Counted from the first letter of the stretch, positions 39,503 to 47,898 are shown. The stretch: 64,000 nucleotides of DNA from Microlunatus flavus (GCF_900110855.1 NZ_FOFA01000002.1:1-64000), one strand, 5' to 3'. A program made the numbers and translations. Notes: generated by a model not told the origin, from the sequence alone.

Positions 39503-41172
39503 CCCAGCCCCAGCGCCTCCGTCATCTCCTGCCGCAGGCGGGCCAGCGTCTCGCCGGCCCGCCTGCGGTCGTCGGCGAGGCCGGCGGCCTGCTCGAGCGG
39601 GACGCGGGCCTCGAGGTAGGCCTTGAGCTTGGGCTCGGTGCCGGAGGGCCGGACGACGACGCGCACGGTCGGCCCCTCCAGGCGCACGGCGTCGGTGGGC
39701 GGCAGCCCCTCGATCCCGGGCCCGAGGTCGGACACCTCGACGGGCTCGCCGACCAGGGAGGCGGGAGGCCGGGCCCGCAGCCGGGCCATGGCGTCGCCGA
39801 TCTGCGACAGGTCGTCCACCCGCGCCGACAGCTGGCCGGTCAGCGTGACCCCGTACGTCGTCGCGATCTCGTCGAGGCGCTCGGCCACCGTGGAACCGTC
39901 GGCCTTCAGCTGCGCGACGAGCGCGAGCACGCGGACGAGCGCCGTCATGCCGTCCTTGTCGTGCACGGCCTCGGGGTCGACGCAGTAGCCGATCGCCTCC
40001 TCGTAGCCGAAGGCCAGCCCCGGCACCCGTCCGATCCACTTGAAGCCGGTCAGCGTGGCGGCGAAGGGCTGCCCGTGGGCGGCGGCTACCCGCGCGAGCT
40101 CGGTGCTGGAGACGACCGAGCAGGCGTACGTGCCCCGCACCCCGCGGCGCAGCGCGTCCTCGCCGAGCAGGACGCCGAGCTCGTCGCCGGTGAGCATCCG
40201 CCAGCCGCCGTCCGGGAACCGCGCCGCCACGGCGCACCGGTCGGCGTCCGGGTCGTTGGCCACGACCACGTCGGCGTCGACCTCCTCGCCGAGGGCGAGC
40301 GCACGGTCGATCGCGCCGGGCTCCTCCGGGTTGGGGAAGGCGACGGTGGGGAAGTCGGGGTCCGGCTCGGCCTGCTCGGCGACCACGGCCGGGGCGGGGA
40401 AGCCGGCGCGGGCCACGAGGTCGAGGACGAGCCCGCCGCCGACGCCGTGCATCGGCGTGTACGCCCAGCGCAGGTCCCTCGGGCCCCCGGCCGGGGCGAG
40501 GGAGGCTGCGCGGGCGGCGTACGCGTCGAGCAGGTGGGGTCCGGCGTGGCGCCAGGCGTCGCTGCGCTGGACGTGGTCCAGCGGGCGCCGCGCCACCTCG
40601 TCGATGCGCGCGGCGATCTCCGCGTCGGCCGGCGGGACGATCTGGGAACCGTCGCCGAGGTAGACCTTGTAGCCGTTGTCGCGGGCCGGGTTGTGCGAGG
40701 CGGTCACCACGACACCGGCCTCGCAGCCGAGGTGGAGGATCCCGAAGGCGACGACCGGGGTCGGTACGGGTCCGTCAGTCAGCACGGCGTCGAAGCCGGC
40801 GGCCGCGAGGACCTTCACGGTGTCGAGCGCGAACCGTTCCGACCCGTGCCGGGCGTCGTGGCCGACGAGCACCGTGCTGCCGTGGGCCTGGCGCAGCGCC
40901 ACCTGGTCGCGCAGGTACGCGGCCAGGCCGGCCGCGGCCTGGGTCACGACGACGCGGTTCATCCGGTTCGGGCCCGGTCCGAGCGCACCGCGCAGCCCGG
41001 CCGTCCCGAAGGCGAGCCGACCGGTGAACGCGTCCACCAGCCCGGCGTGCGCCTGCTCGTCGCCCGCGTCGGCCGCCTCGAGCAGCCGCTGGGCCTCCGC
41101 CCGCGTCGCGGGGTCCGGGTCCTGGGCGACCCAGGCCTCGACGGTTCCGCGGAGCTCGGGTGTCACAGCCAT
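39499..41172 (-). CDS. Phospho-sugar mutase (PmmB/PGM2-like)
   Basis: A 557-residue alpha-D-phosphohexomutase-family enzyme. It has the phosphoserine loop VVVTASHNPARDNGYK, the metal-binding DPDADRCAV and the sugar loop TGDELGVLLG. Orthologues are annotated phosphomannomutase PmmB in mycobacteria, next to deoD. The longer type resembles mammalian PGM2, a phosphopentomutase converting (deoxy)ribose-1-phosphate to the 5-phosphate. With PNP nine bases upstream and deoC in the window, that role is attractive here but unproven. Convergent 4-nt overlap with the secreted-protein gene. Confidence 0.88.
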   Translation of the reverse strand: MAVTPELRGTVEAWVAQDPDPATRAEAQRLLEAADAGDEQAHAGLVDAFTGRLAFGTAGLRGALGPGPNRMNRVVVTQAAAGLAAYLRDQVALRQAHGSTVLVGHDARHGSERFALDTVKVLAAAGFDAVLTDGPVPTPVVAFGILHLGCEAGVVVTASHNPARDNGYKVYLGDGSQIVPPADAEIAARIDEVARRPLDHVQRSDAWRHAGPHLLDAYAARAASLAPAGGPRDLRWAYTPMHGVGGGLVLDLVARAGFPAPAVVAEQAEPDPDFPTVAFPNPEEPGAIDRALALGEEVDADVVVANDPDADRCAVAARFPDGGWRMLTGDELGVLLGEDALRRGVRGTYACSVVSSTELARVAAAHGQPFAATLTGFKWIGRVPGLAFGYEEAIGYCVDPEAVHDKDGMTALVRVLALVAQLKADGSTVAERLDEIATTYGVTLTGQLSARVDDLSQIGDAMARLRARPPASLVGEPVEVSDLGPGIEGLPPTDAVRLEGPTVRVVVRPSGTEPKLKAYLEARVPLEQAAGLADDRRRAGETLARLRQEMTEALGLG

Positions 41173-41181
41173 CGTCGAGCC

Positions 41182-41994
41182 CTACAGCGCCGCGACGATG
41201 CCGGCCAGGAGGCTGCGAAGGCGGGGGGCCGCGGCCTCCCCGGCCTCGAGGACCTCCAGGTGGTGGAGCGGGGTGGGGGAGATGCCGGCGGCGAGGTTGG
41301 TGACGAGGCTCAGGCCCAGCACCTCGGCGCCCAGCTCGCGGGCGGCGATGGTCTCGAGGCCGGTCGACATCCCGACCAGGTCGGCGCCCAGGACGCCGGC
41401 CATCCGGACCTCGGCGGGCGTCTCGAAGGAGGGGCCGTGGAACTGCGCGTACACGCCCTCGGTGAGGTCGGGGTCGACGCCGCGGGCGACCTTCCGCAGC
41501 CGCTTCGAGTAGGCCTCGGTCATGTCGATGAAGCGTGCGCCGATCAGCGGGTTCGCACCGGTGAGGTTGATGTGGTCGCGCAGCACCACGACGGTTCCGG
41601 CGGGCTTGTCGACGTCGAGCCCGCCGCAGCCGTTCGTCAGGACGACCGTGGTGGCGCCGGCCTTGACCGCGGTCCGGACGCCGTGCACGACCGGCGCGAC
41701 ACCGCGCCCCTCGTAGTAGTGGGTGCGGCCGGTCAGCACCGCAGCGGTCTTGCCGCCCGCCGTCCGCACCACGCGGAACTGCCCGCCGTGGCCCTGCACG
41801 ACCGGGGCGCTGAAGCCCGGCAGCTCGCCGATCGGGCAGCTGCCGATCTCCTCGCCGAGGTCCTCCGACGCGGCCGACCACCCCGACCCGAGGGTCAGGG
41901 CGATGTCGATCCCGTCGATCCCGAACCTCTCGCGCACGGCCTGGGCGGCCTCCTCGGCGAGCGTGTACGGGTCGGGTCGGGTCGGCAGCGGCAT
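41182..41994 (-). CDS. deoD: Purine-nucleoside phosphorylase (trimeric type)
   Basis: A 270-residue enzyme splitting purine nucleosides with phosphate to base and (deoxy)ribose-1-phosphate. Motifs of the trimeric human-type PNP family: LTLGSGWS, TGRTHYYEGRG, LTNGCGGLD, FHGPSFETPAEVRM (substrate) and GMSTGLETIAAREL. The name deoD follows mycobacterial usage for this gene. ATG at 41994. It lies just before the phosphosugar mutase gene on the same strand, so base release and pentose-phosphate handling are coupled. It would take the inosine made by add. Confidence 0.92.
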   Translation of the reverse strand: MPLPTRPDPYTLAEEAAQAVRERFGIDGIDIALTLGSGWSAASEDLGEEIGSCPIGELPGFSAPVVQGHGGQFRVVRTAGGKTAAVLTGRTHYYEGRGVAPVVHGVRTAVKAGATTVVLTNGCGGLDVDKPAGTVVVLRDHINLTGANPLIGARFIDMTEAYSKRLRKVARGVDPDLTEGVYAQFHGPSFETPAEVRMAGVLGADLVGMSTGLETIAARELGAEVLGLSLVTNLAAGISPTPLHHLEVLEAGEAAAPRLRSLLAGIVAAL

Positions 41995-42101
41995 GGTGCC
42001 GACCCTAACGAGGGCCCTCCCCGACCCCACCACCTGCCCGCACCGGCACCGCCGTGCCCGCCCCGGCGACATGCACCCGGGGAGCCCGCCCAGCGTCTCC
42101 G

Positions 42102-42160
42102 CGAACCGCTGAGGGACGACGGCGCCGGAGGCGACCGGGGTGGCGGGCGTCAGCGGTTCG
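42102..42160. repeat. Intergenic palindrome family 2, copy A
   Basis: Perfect 11-bp arms CGAACCGCTGA (42102-42112) and TCAGCGGTTCG (42150-42160) around a 37-bp loop, between the SDR and PNP genes. The same arms occur at 47802-47860. Confidence 0.8.
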
Positions 42161-42171
42161 TCGGCGGCCGG

Positions 42172-43131
42172 TCAGGCGAACGCGTCCACGTCCGTCAGGT
42201 CGGCGGAGAGCTCCCACAGCCAGGCGGCCTGCTGCGGGTCGATCGCGTACGGGCGCACGCCCGGTGCGTCGTCGGTCGAGACCTCGGCGACGTCGCAGTC
42301 GACGCAGTAGACGCCGCCGAGCCCGTCGAGCTGCCGGCTGGTCGCCGCCCACACCGTGGTCGCCGCGCCCTGCTCGGGGGTCTTGAAGTTCACCAGCGGG
42401 CGGCCCTGGTCGTCGACCCACCCCAGCGCCACCTGCTCCTCGAGGGGCAGGTGCCGCTGGAGCGGCGTGAGGATCCCGCCGGGGTGCAGCGAGAACGCGC
42501 GCACGCCCGCGTCGGCGCCGAGCTCGTCGAGCCGGACGGCGAACAGGACGTTCGCGGTCTTGGCCTGTCCGTACGCCTCCCACTTGTCGTAACCGGTCGT
42601 GAACATCGGGTCGTCCCAGCGGATCGGGCTGCGCCGGTGCCCGGCCGAGGAGACGGAGACGACCCGTCCGCCGCCGTCCGCGAGCAGCGGCCAGAGCCGG
42701 TTGACCAGGGCGAAGTGGCCGAGGTGGTTCGTCGCGAGCTGGGCCTCCCAGCCCGGGCCGACGCGGGTCTCGGGCGTGGCCATGATCCCGGCGTTGTCGA
42801 TCATCAGGTCGACCGGGCGGCCCGCGGCGAGCACGCCGTCGGCGAAGGCCGCGACGCTCACCAGGTCGCCGAGGTCGAGGGTGCCGACGTCCGTGCGCTC
42901 GAGGCCCTCCAGCTCCTCACGAGCGCGGTCCGGGCGGCGGGCCGGGACGAGGACGTCGGCGCCCGCGGCCACGAGGGCCCGGGTCGTCTCCAGCCCGATG
43001 CCGGAGTAGCCGCCGGTGACGACGGCGTACCGGCCGGTGAGGTCGACGCCGTCGAGCACCTCGACGGCCGTCGTCGTGGCTCCGAAGCCGGAGCCGAGGG
43101 GTTCCTGAGGGGTGCGCGTCCAGGTGGTCAC
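42172..43131 (-). CDS. Short-chain dehydrogenase/reductase (oxidoreductase)
   Basis: A 319-residue SDR. It has the cofactor motif TGGYSGIGLETTRAL, NNAG-equivalent IDNAGIMATPE, the catalytic Ser in VVSVSSAGHRRS and the YxxxK pair in YGQAKTANVLFAVRL (Tyr-Gly-Gln-Ala-Lys). The longer C-terminus (VYCVDCDVAEVS) resembles the retinol-dehydrogenase/WW-domain oxidoreductase-like branch found widely in actinobacteria. Substrate unknown. GTG start. Confidence 0.85.
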   Translation of the reverse strand: MTTWTRTPQEPLGSGFGATTTAVEVLDGVDLTGRYAVVTGGYSGIGLETTRALVAAGADVLVPARRPDRAREELEGLERTDVGTLDLGDLVSVAAFADGVLAAGRPVDLMIDNAGIMATPETRVGPGWEAQLATNHLGHFALVNRLWPLLADGGGRVVSVSSAGHRRSPIRWDDPMFTTGYDKWEAYGQAKTANVLFAVRLDELGADAGVRAFSLHPGGILTPLQRHLPLEEQVALGWVDDQGRPLVNFKTPEQGAATTVWAATSRQLDGLGGVYCVDCDVAEVSTDDAPGVRPYAIDPQQAAWLWELSADLTDVDAFA

Positions 43132-43158
43132 GCTCCGACGGTAGGCCCGCTCGTCAAT

Positions 43159-43198
43159 GGAGCGGTTCTGACCGGTCAGACGCGGTCGGAACCGCTCC
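43159..43198. promoter_or_regulatory. Nested palindromes between the SDR and cyclotransferase genes
   Basis: GGAGCGGTTC (43159-43168) and GAACCGCTCC (43189-43198) form perfect 10-bp arms. Within, TCTGACCGGTCAGA (43167-43180) is a perfect 14-bp palindrome. It lies 28 bp upstream of the SDR start and 15 bp past the next gene's stop. Candidate operator or terminator. Confidence 0.6.
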
Positions 43199-43213
43199 GA
43201 CGGCCGGTCCGGG

Positions 43214-43666
43214 TCACCAGCCGCTGCGGCAGGGCCGGGTGCGCAGCTCGGTCAGGTAGTCCGCCGGCGCGCCCGCGACCTCCGCGGCGTCGGCGAGGAT
43301 GCCGAGGGTCCGGGCGCTGGGCAGGCCGCCCTCGAAGTCGTCGAGGACGTAGACCCAGGCGGTCTTGATGCCGTCGAGCGTCTCGACGCGGACGCGGACC
43401 TTGGAGTAGAGGCCGGAGTCGGCGCTCTCCCAGGCGTCCAGCGCGGTCTCGTCGGCGTCGGTGACGTCGTAGACGGACACGAAGACGTGCTGCTCGCGCT
43501 CGGCGTCGGCCGCCTCGACCACCGTCGGGAGGGCGCCGTCGAAGCCGTCGCCGCCGAAGGTCAGCCGCCACCCGGGGATCCAGCCGGTCCAGCGCAGCGG
43601 GCTGTGCGGGCAGCGCTCGCCCATCTGCGCGGGATCGAGGTTGCTCCCGTAGGCGGCGTACAGCAC
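43214..43666 (-). CDS. Gamma-glutamylcyclotransferase-like (AIG2/GGCT fold) protein
   Basis: A 150-residue protein of the GGCT fold: YAAYGSNLDPAQMGERCPHS is the substrate-binding signature, and the catalytic Glu position lies in WESADSGLYSKV (the tripeptide YSK is seen in the family). Such enzymes release pyroglutamate from gamma-glutamyl compounds, though many bacterial members have unknown roles. ATG start with GGAGG upstream. Divergent from the LpdA-like gene; the pairing also occurs in other actinobacteria. Confidence 0.85.
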   Translation of the reverse strand: MLYAAYGSNLDPAQMGERCPHSPLRWTGWIPGWRLTFGGDGFDGALPTVVEAADAEREQHVFVSVYDVTDADETALDAWESADSGLYSKVRVRVETLDGIKTAWVYVLDDFEGGLPSARTLGILADAAEVAGAPADYLTELRTRPCRSGW

Positions 43667-43754
43667 GCACGGAGGTTAGCCGAACCCGTGCGCCCGACGG
43701 CCCGCGACGAGCCCACCGGGACGCGGGGCTGGTCCGCCCTGCGACCATGGGGGC

Positions 43755-45167
43755 GTGGACCAGGTGGTGATCGTCGGCGGTGGGCCGGGTGGCTACGAGG
43801 CCGCGCTCGTGGCGAGCCAGCTCGGGGGCTCCGTCACGCTCGTCGAGGACGAGGGGCTGGGCGGGTCGGCCGTGCTCACGGGCACCGTCCCGTCCAAGAC
43901 GCTGATCGCGACCGCGGACGTGATGACCGAGGTGCGCGAGTCCGCCGAGCTCGGCGTCCGGCTCGACGCCGCGGGCTGCGCGGACGACGACCCCGACCAC
44001 GGCGTCGCCGTCGACCTGTCCGCGGTGAACGCGCGGGTGCTCGACCTCGCCACCACGCAGTCGGCCGACATCGCCGAACGGCTGCGGGCCGAGCACGTCA
44101 CGATCCTCGACGGCCGCGCGCGACTCGACGGTCCCGAGCGGGTCGTCGCCACGCTCAAGGACGGCACCGAGCAGGCCCTCGACGCCGACATCGTGCTGAT
44201 CGCGACCGGTTCACGCCCCCGCGAGCTGGCGACGGCGCCCCTCGACGGCGAGCGCATCCTCAGCTGGCGCCACCTGTACGCGCTGACCGAGCTGCCCGAG
44301 CGGCTGATCGTCGTGGGCTCGGGCGTGACCGGCGCGGAGTTCGCCAGCGCGTACGACGCCCTCGGCTCCGACGTCGTGCTCGTCTCCTCCCGCGACCGGG
44401 TGCTGCCCGGCGAGGACGCCGACGCCGCGCAGGTGCTCGAGGACGTCTTCACCCGCCGGGGCATGACCGTGCTGTCCCGCTCGCGGGCCGCGTCGGTGGT
44501 GCGCTCCGGCGACGGCGTCGTCGTGACCCTCGCCGACGGCCGCACGGTCGAGGGGTCCCACTGCCTGCTCGCCGTCGGCTCGATCCCCAACACCGAGGGC
44601 CTCGGGCTGGAGACGACCCGGGTCGAGACCGACCGGAACGGTTCCATCGTCGTCGACCGGGTCTCACGGACCAAGGCGCGCGGCGTGTACGCGGCGGGCG
44701 ACTGCACCGGCGTCCTGCCGCTGGCCTCGGTGGCCGCCATGCAGGGCCGCATCGCCATGTGGCACGCGCTCGGCGACGCCGTCGCCCCGCTCGACCTGCT
44801 GACCGTGTCCTCGAACGTCTTCACCACCCCCGAGATCGCCACCGTCGGCGTCAGCCAGCAGCAGGTCGACGACCACGTCGTGCCCGCCCGCCAGGTCGTG
44901 CTGCGGCTGCGCGGCAACCCCCGCGCCAAGATGCAGGGCAACCGGGACGGCTTCGTCAAGCTGTTCTGCCGCAGCGTGACCGGCATCGTCATCGGCGGCG
45001 TCGTCGTCGCCCCGCGGGCGAGCGAGCTCATCTACCCGATCTCGCTGGCCATCTCGCAGCGGCTGACCGTCGACCAGCTGTCGGCGTCGTTCACCGTCTA
45101 CCCGTCGCTGTCGGGGTCCATCGCCGAGGCGGCCCGGCGGCTGCACGGGACCCGCTCGATCACCTGA
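43755..45167 (+). CDS. NAD(P)H-quinone dehydrogenase, LpdA-like flavoprotein
   Basis: A 470-residue member of the pyridine-nucleotide disulphide oxidoreductase family (similar to mycobacterial LpdA, Rv3303c). FAD motif VIVGGGPGGYEAALVASQLG and NAD motif LIVVGSGVTGAEFASAYDAL are intact, as is the dimerisation domain. Where disulphide reductases have the redox pair CLNVGC, this protein has SAVLTGTVPSK with no cysteine, so it cannot act as a dihydrolipoamide dehydrogenase; quinone reduction fits the known orthologue. GTG start. Confidence 0.9.
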   Translation: MDQVVIVGGGPGGYEAALVASQLGGSVTLVEDEGLGGSAVLTGTVPSKTLIATADVMTEVRESAELGVRLDAAGCADDDPDHGVAVDLSAVNARVLDLATTQSADIAERLRAEHVTILDGRARLDGPERVVATLKDGTEQALDADIVLIATGSRPRELATAPLDGERILSWRHLYALTELPERLIVVGSGVTGAEFASAYDALGSDVVLVSSRDRVLPGEDADAAQVLEDVFTRRGMTVLSRSRAASVVRSGDGVVVTLADGRTVEGSHCLLAVGSIPNTEGLGLETTRVETDRNGSIVVDRVSRTKARGVYAAGDCTGVLPLASVAAMQGRIAMWHALGDAVAPLDLLTVSSNVFTTPEIATVGVSQQQVDDHVVPARQVVLRLRGNPRAKMQGNRDGFVKLFCRSVTGIVIGGVVVAPRASELIYPISLAISQRLTVDQLSASFTVYPSLSGSIAEAARRLHGTRSIT

Positions 45168-45181
45168 CGGGCGTCGGGACC

Positions 45182-45484
45182 ATGCGCGAGGGCGTCGAGC
45201 ACACCGAGGACGGGCGGTTCGTCGTCGTCGACGGCCGCCGCTGGCGCGCCACCGACCCGCTGATCCCCGACGAGCGGCGCGCGGAACTGCAGCGCGTGCT
45301 GATGGCCTGGCGCCGCGACGTCCGGCGGACGAAGGGCACCGACGAGGAGCGCACGTCCCGCGACGGCGTCCAGGCCGCGAAGGTCGCCCTCGGCGAGCGG
45401 GGGACGCCCTGGTGGGAGCAGTCCGAGGAGGAGCGTCGCGCGCGCTGGGAGGCGGAGCTCGGTGAACCCGGTGTGGGACGCTGA
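45182..45484 (+). CDS. Conserved actinobacterial hypothetical protein
   Basis: A 100-residue charged protein, MREGVEHTEDGRFVVVDGRRW at the start, then an Arg-rich helical part (VLMAWRRDVRRTKGTDEERT) and WWEQSEEERRARWEAEL. No membrane helix. Relatives are widespread in actinobacteria and are sometimes labelled 'biopolymer transporter Tol', a name without support in the sequence. It lies 14 bp behind the LpdA-like gene and is probably co-transcribed. Confidence 0.7.
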   Translation: MREGVEHTEDGRFVVVDGRRWRATDPLIPDERRAELQRVLMAWRRDVRRTKGTDEERTSRDGVQAAKVALGERGTPWWEQSEEERRARWEAELGEPGVGR

Positions 45485-45521
45485 GCCATGACCACGACCG
45501 CCATCCAACGCTTCGGAGGCC

Positions 45522-45917
45522 GTGCCGCGTAGGCCGCCCCACCGGCTCCGCGCCTCGGCGCCGCCACGTCGTTCGGCGACCCTCCGCGGGGTCCCGGACG
45601 TCACCGCGCACGCGCTGGACCGCCTCGAGCACCCGTACCTGAGCTCGGCGGTGGTCGTCGACGCCCTGCGGGAGTGGGCCGAGGTCGTGGGCCGGTCGGA
45701 GGCCGAGCTGAGCGCGCCGCACAACGACTGGGCCGAGCTGGTCGGGCCGTCGGCGCGCGAGGTGCTCGAGGACGCGCTGCACGCGCTCCCGCGGCGGGCG
45801 TCCCGGCCGCTGCGCGCGGAGGTCGCCCGGCTCGATGCCGTCTTCGAGCGCAAGACGAGCCCCAACCCCTTCGCCGACCCGTCACGCCGCTGGTGGGCCC
45901 GTCGGTGGTGGCACTGA
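45522..45917 (+). CDS. Hypothetical protein
   Basis: A 131-residue soluble protein with a basic N-terminus, then helical stretches (HALDRLEHPYLSSAVVVDAL, REWAEVVGRSEAEL, ALPRRASRPLRAEVARLDAV) and a Trp/Arg-rich end. I do not recognise a domain. The last 36 bases overlap the end of a small membrane-protein gene on the other strand, an unusually long convergent overlap. GTG start. Confidence 0.6.
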   Translation: MPRRPPHRLRASAPPRRSATLRGVPDVTAHALDRLEHPYLSSAVVVDALREWAEVVGRSEAELSAPHNDWAELVGPSAREVLEDALHALPRRASRPLRAEVARLDAVFERKTSPNPFADPSRRWWARRWWH

Positions 45918-46115
45918 GGAGCGCCGCCGGCGCAGCCCGACGACGAACAGCGGCAGCCCGACGACCAGCAGCAGCAGGCCGATCCACACGGTGAGGTCGC
46001 CGCTGCCGAGCAGCAGGCCGACGACGAGGAGGGCCGCGCCCAGGACGAGCAGGGTCTGCCCTGTCTGCACGAGCAGGTTGGTGCGCGGCTGGCGTTCGGG
46101 TCGGCGCGGGCTCAC
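45882..46115 (-). CDS. Small two-helix membrane protein
   Basis: A 77-residue protein with a basic N-terminus and two membrane helices (TLLVLGAALLVVGLLLGSGD and WIGLLLLVVGLPLFVVGLRR) and a short Pro-rich tail. No known domain. Its GTG overlaps the HAD gene stop as GTGA, so it is translationally coupled to the HAD gene. Its 3' end overlaps the converging gene by 36 bp. Confidence 0.7.
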   Translation of the reverse strand: MSPRRPERQPRTNLLVQTGQTLLVLGAALLVVGLLLGSGDLTVWIGLLLLVVGLPLFVVGLRRRRSSVPPPTGPPAA

Positions 46116-46813
46116 GGGCGGCCGGCCTCCAGCGCGTCGGCCAGGCCGTTCAGGTCGTCGACCTGCAGGTCGAACTCGCCGTCCCGCGCCGGCTCCTCCT
46201 CCGGCCGCCGGACGAAGCAGGTGCGCATCCCGGTGCGTGCGGCGGCCCGCAGGTCCCAGGCGTGGGCGGCGACCATCATCAGCGCGCCCGGATCGAGCTC
46301 GAGCGCGTCGACGGCCACCGCGTACGCGCGCGGGTCCGGCTTGAACGCCCGCGACGGCGACGTCGACAGCGCGAGGTGCCAGGCGAGCCCGCCGTGGAGC
46401 GAGAAGCCGGCGATCTCGGCGGCGTCGGCGTTGGACAGGGCGACGACGAGGTGGTCGGCGCGCAGCCGGGTCAGCGCGGCCGCCGAGTCCGGCCACGCCT
46501 CGAAACGGTGGACGACCCCGGAGAGCTCGTCCTCCTCGTCCTGCGTCAGCGGGGCCAGGCCCGCCGCCTCGACGGCCTCCCGCAGGGCGGAGCGCCGCAG
46601 CTCGCGGTGCGGCGCCCAGGACCGGTCGCCGGCGCTGACCTCGTCGAGCAGCTCCTTCAGCCGAGCGGCGCTGCGGGCGGCCACGTCGAGCGCCGCCTGC
46701 TCGTCGACGCCCCGGCGTCCGAGCACCTGCCGGGCCGACCGGCGTACGCCGCCGCGGTCGTCCACGACGGTGCCCATGACGTCGAAGACCAGCGCGCGGG
46801 GAGGGGTGGTCAT
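46112..46813 (-). CDS. HAD-superfamily hydrolase, haloacid dehalogenase type II-like
   Basis: A 233-residue HAD hydrolase. Motif I ALVFDVMGTVVDD carries the nucleophile Asp, motif II ALSNAD, motif III lysine in AFKPDPRAYAVAVDALE and motif IV MMVAAHAWDLRAAARTGM. The last is the type II 2-haloacid dehalogenase signature (VAxHxxDLxAA). Dehalogenation or a phosphatase role is possible. ATG at 46813. Coupled to the small membrane-protein gene. Confidence 0.87.
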   Translation of the reverse strand: MTTPPRALVFDVMGTVVDDRGGVRRSARQVLGRRGVDEQAALDVAARSAARLKELLDEVSAGDRSWAPHRELRRSALREAVEAAGLAPLTQDEEDELSGVVHRFEAWPDSAAALTRLRADHLVVALSNADAAEIAGFSLHGGLAWHLALSTSPSRAFKPDPRAYAVAVDALELDPGALMMVAAHAWDLRAAARTGMRTCFVRRPEEEPARDGEFDLQVDDLNGLADALEAGRP

Positions 46814-46884
46814 GCGCTCATGCTGCCAGCGGGGCCCCTCGCCGGACCGGGTGGGGCGTGGGCGGGCGCGGGTACTCTCGCGGC

Positions 46885-47763
46885 GTGGCGGCGGCACCGG
46901 CGGAGGCGACGGCCCCCGACCTCGCGCGCGACGAGGGCGACCTCGCCGCAGGCGTCGAGGCGTTCGCCGAGCTGCTGGCGGGACGGACCTGGACCGTGCT
47001 GTCCGGCGCCGGCATGAGCACCGACAGCGGGATCCCCGACTACCGCGGGCCGACGTCGGTGCGGGCCACGCCGATGCTCTACGCCGAGTTCGTCCGCTCG
47101 GTCGACAACCGCCGCCGCTACTGGGCCCGCTCGTACCAGGGCTGGTCCCGCATGGGCCACGCGGAGCCGAACGCCGGTCACCGCGCGCTCGTCGACCTCG
47201 AGCCGTCCGGCCTGATCGGCGTCGTCACCCAGAACGTCGACGGCCTCCACCAGCGCGCCGGCAGCTCGCCGGTCATCCCGCTGCACGGGTCGATCGCCGA
47301 CGTCGTCTGCCTCGGCTGCGGCCGCGTCACGGGGCGCCGGGAGATGCAGGACCGCCTGGCCCTGCTCAACCCCGACGTCGGTGCGCCCCGCGTGCTCGAG
47401 CACGCGGAGCTCCGTCCCGACGGCGACGCCGTCGTCGACGAGTGGGGCGACTTCGTCCTCGCCGACTGCCTCGCCTGCGGCGGCGTCCTCAAGCCCGACG
47501 TGGTCTTCTTCGGGGAGACGGTCCCGCGCGACCGCGTCGACCAGGCGTACGCCCTCGTCGACGGTGCCGACGTCCTCGTCGTCCTCGGCTCGTCGCTGAC
47601 GGTGATGTCGGGGCTGCGGTTCGTGCGGCACAACGTGAAGCACGAGCGCGACGTCGTCATCGTCAACCGCGGCACCACCCGCGGCGACGACCTCGCGACC
47701 CTCAAGCTCGCGCTCGGCTGCACCGAGACCCTCGAGGGCCTGCTCGACCTGCACCGTTCCTAG
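46885..47763 (+). CDS. Sir2-family NAD-dependent protein deacylase
   Basis: A 292-residue sirtuin removing acyl groups from lysines using NAD. Motifs: GAGMSTDSGIPDYRG (residues 41-55, NAD binding), TQNVDGLHQRAG and catalytic His in IPLHGS, four zinc cysteines (CLGCG and CLACGG), GSSLTVMSG. The zinc module contains a roughly 50-residue insert between the Cys pairs, as in class II bacterial sirtuins (SIRT4-like). The GTG is six bases after TACTCT, so the mRNA is probably leaderless. Divergent from the HAD gene. Confidence 0.92.
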   Translation: MAAAPAEATAPDLARDEGDLAAGVEAFAELLAGRTWTVLSGAGMSTDSGIPDYRGPTSVRATPMLYAEFVRSVDNRRRYWARSYQGWSRMGHAEPNAGHRALVDLEPSGLIGVVTQNVDGLHQRAGSSPVIPLHGSIADVVCLGCGRVTGRREMQDRLALLNPDVGAPRVLEHAELRPDGDAVVDEWGDFVLADCLACGGVLKPDVVFFGETVPRDRVDQAYALVDGADVLVVLGSSLTVMSGLRFVRHNVKHERDVVIVNRGTTRGDDLATLKLALGCTETLEGLLDLHRS

Positions 47764-47801
47764 CCCCGGGAGCCGCGCCCAACCGGTCCGTCCCGGCTGC
47801 C

Positions 47802-47860
47802 CGAACCGCTGACCTCGGACGGAGCATCGGCGGGCTCGCGGGTCGAGGCTCAGCGGTTCG
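47802..47860. repeat. Intergenic palindrome family 2, copy B
   Basis: Left arm 47802-47817 (CGAACCGCTGACCTCG) and right arm 47844-47860 pair with one bulged base around a 26-bp loop. Arms match those at 42102-42160. It lies 38 bp past the Sir2 gene stop and may terminate it. Confidence 0.8.
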
Positions 47861-47898
47861 TCAGACCTGACAGCGTCGAGCACCCCCGCCGAGTGACG

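Noticed and set aside
39424-43368. Open frame of 1314 codons on the plus strand
   Set aside because: Composition and lack of motifs show it is antisense shadow of the phosphosugar mutase, PNP and SDR genes. GC-rich DNA gives very long spurious frames.
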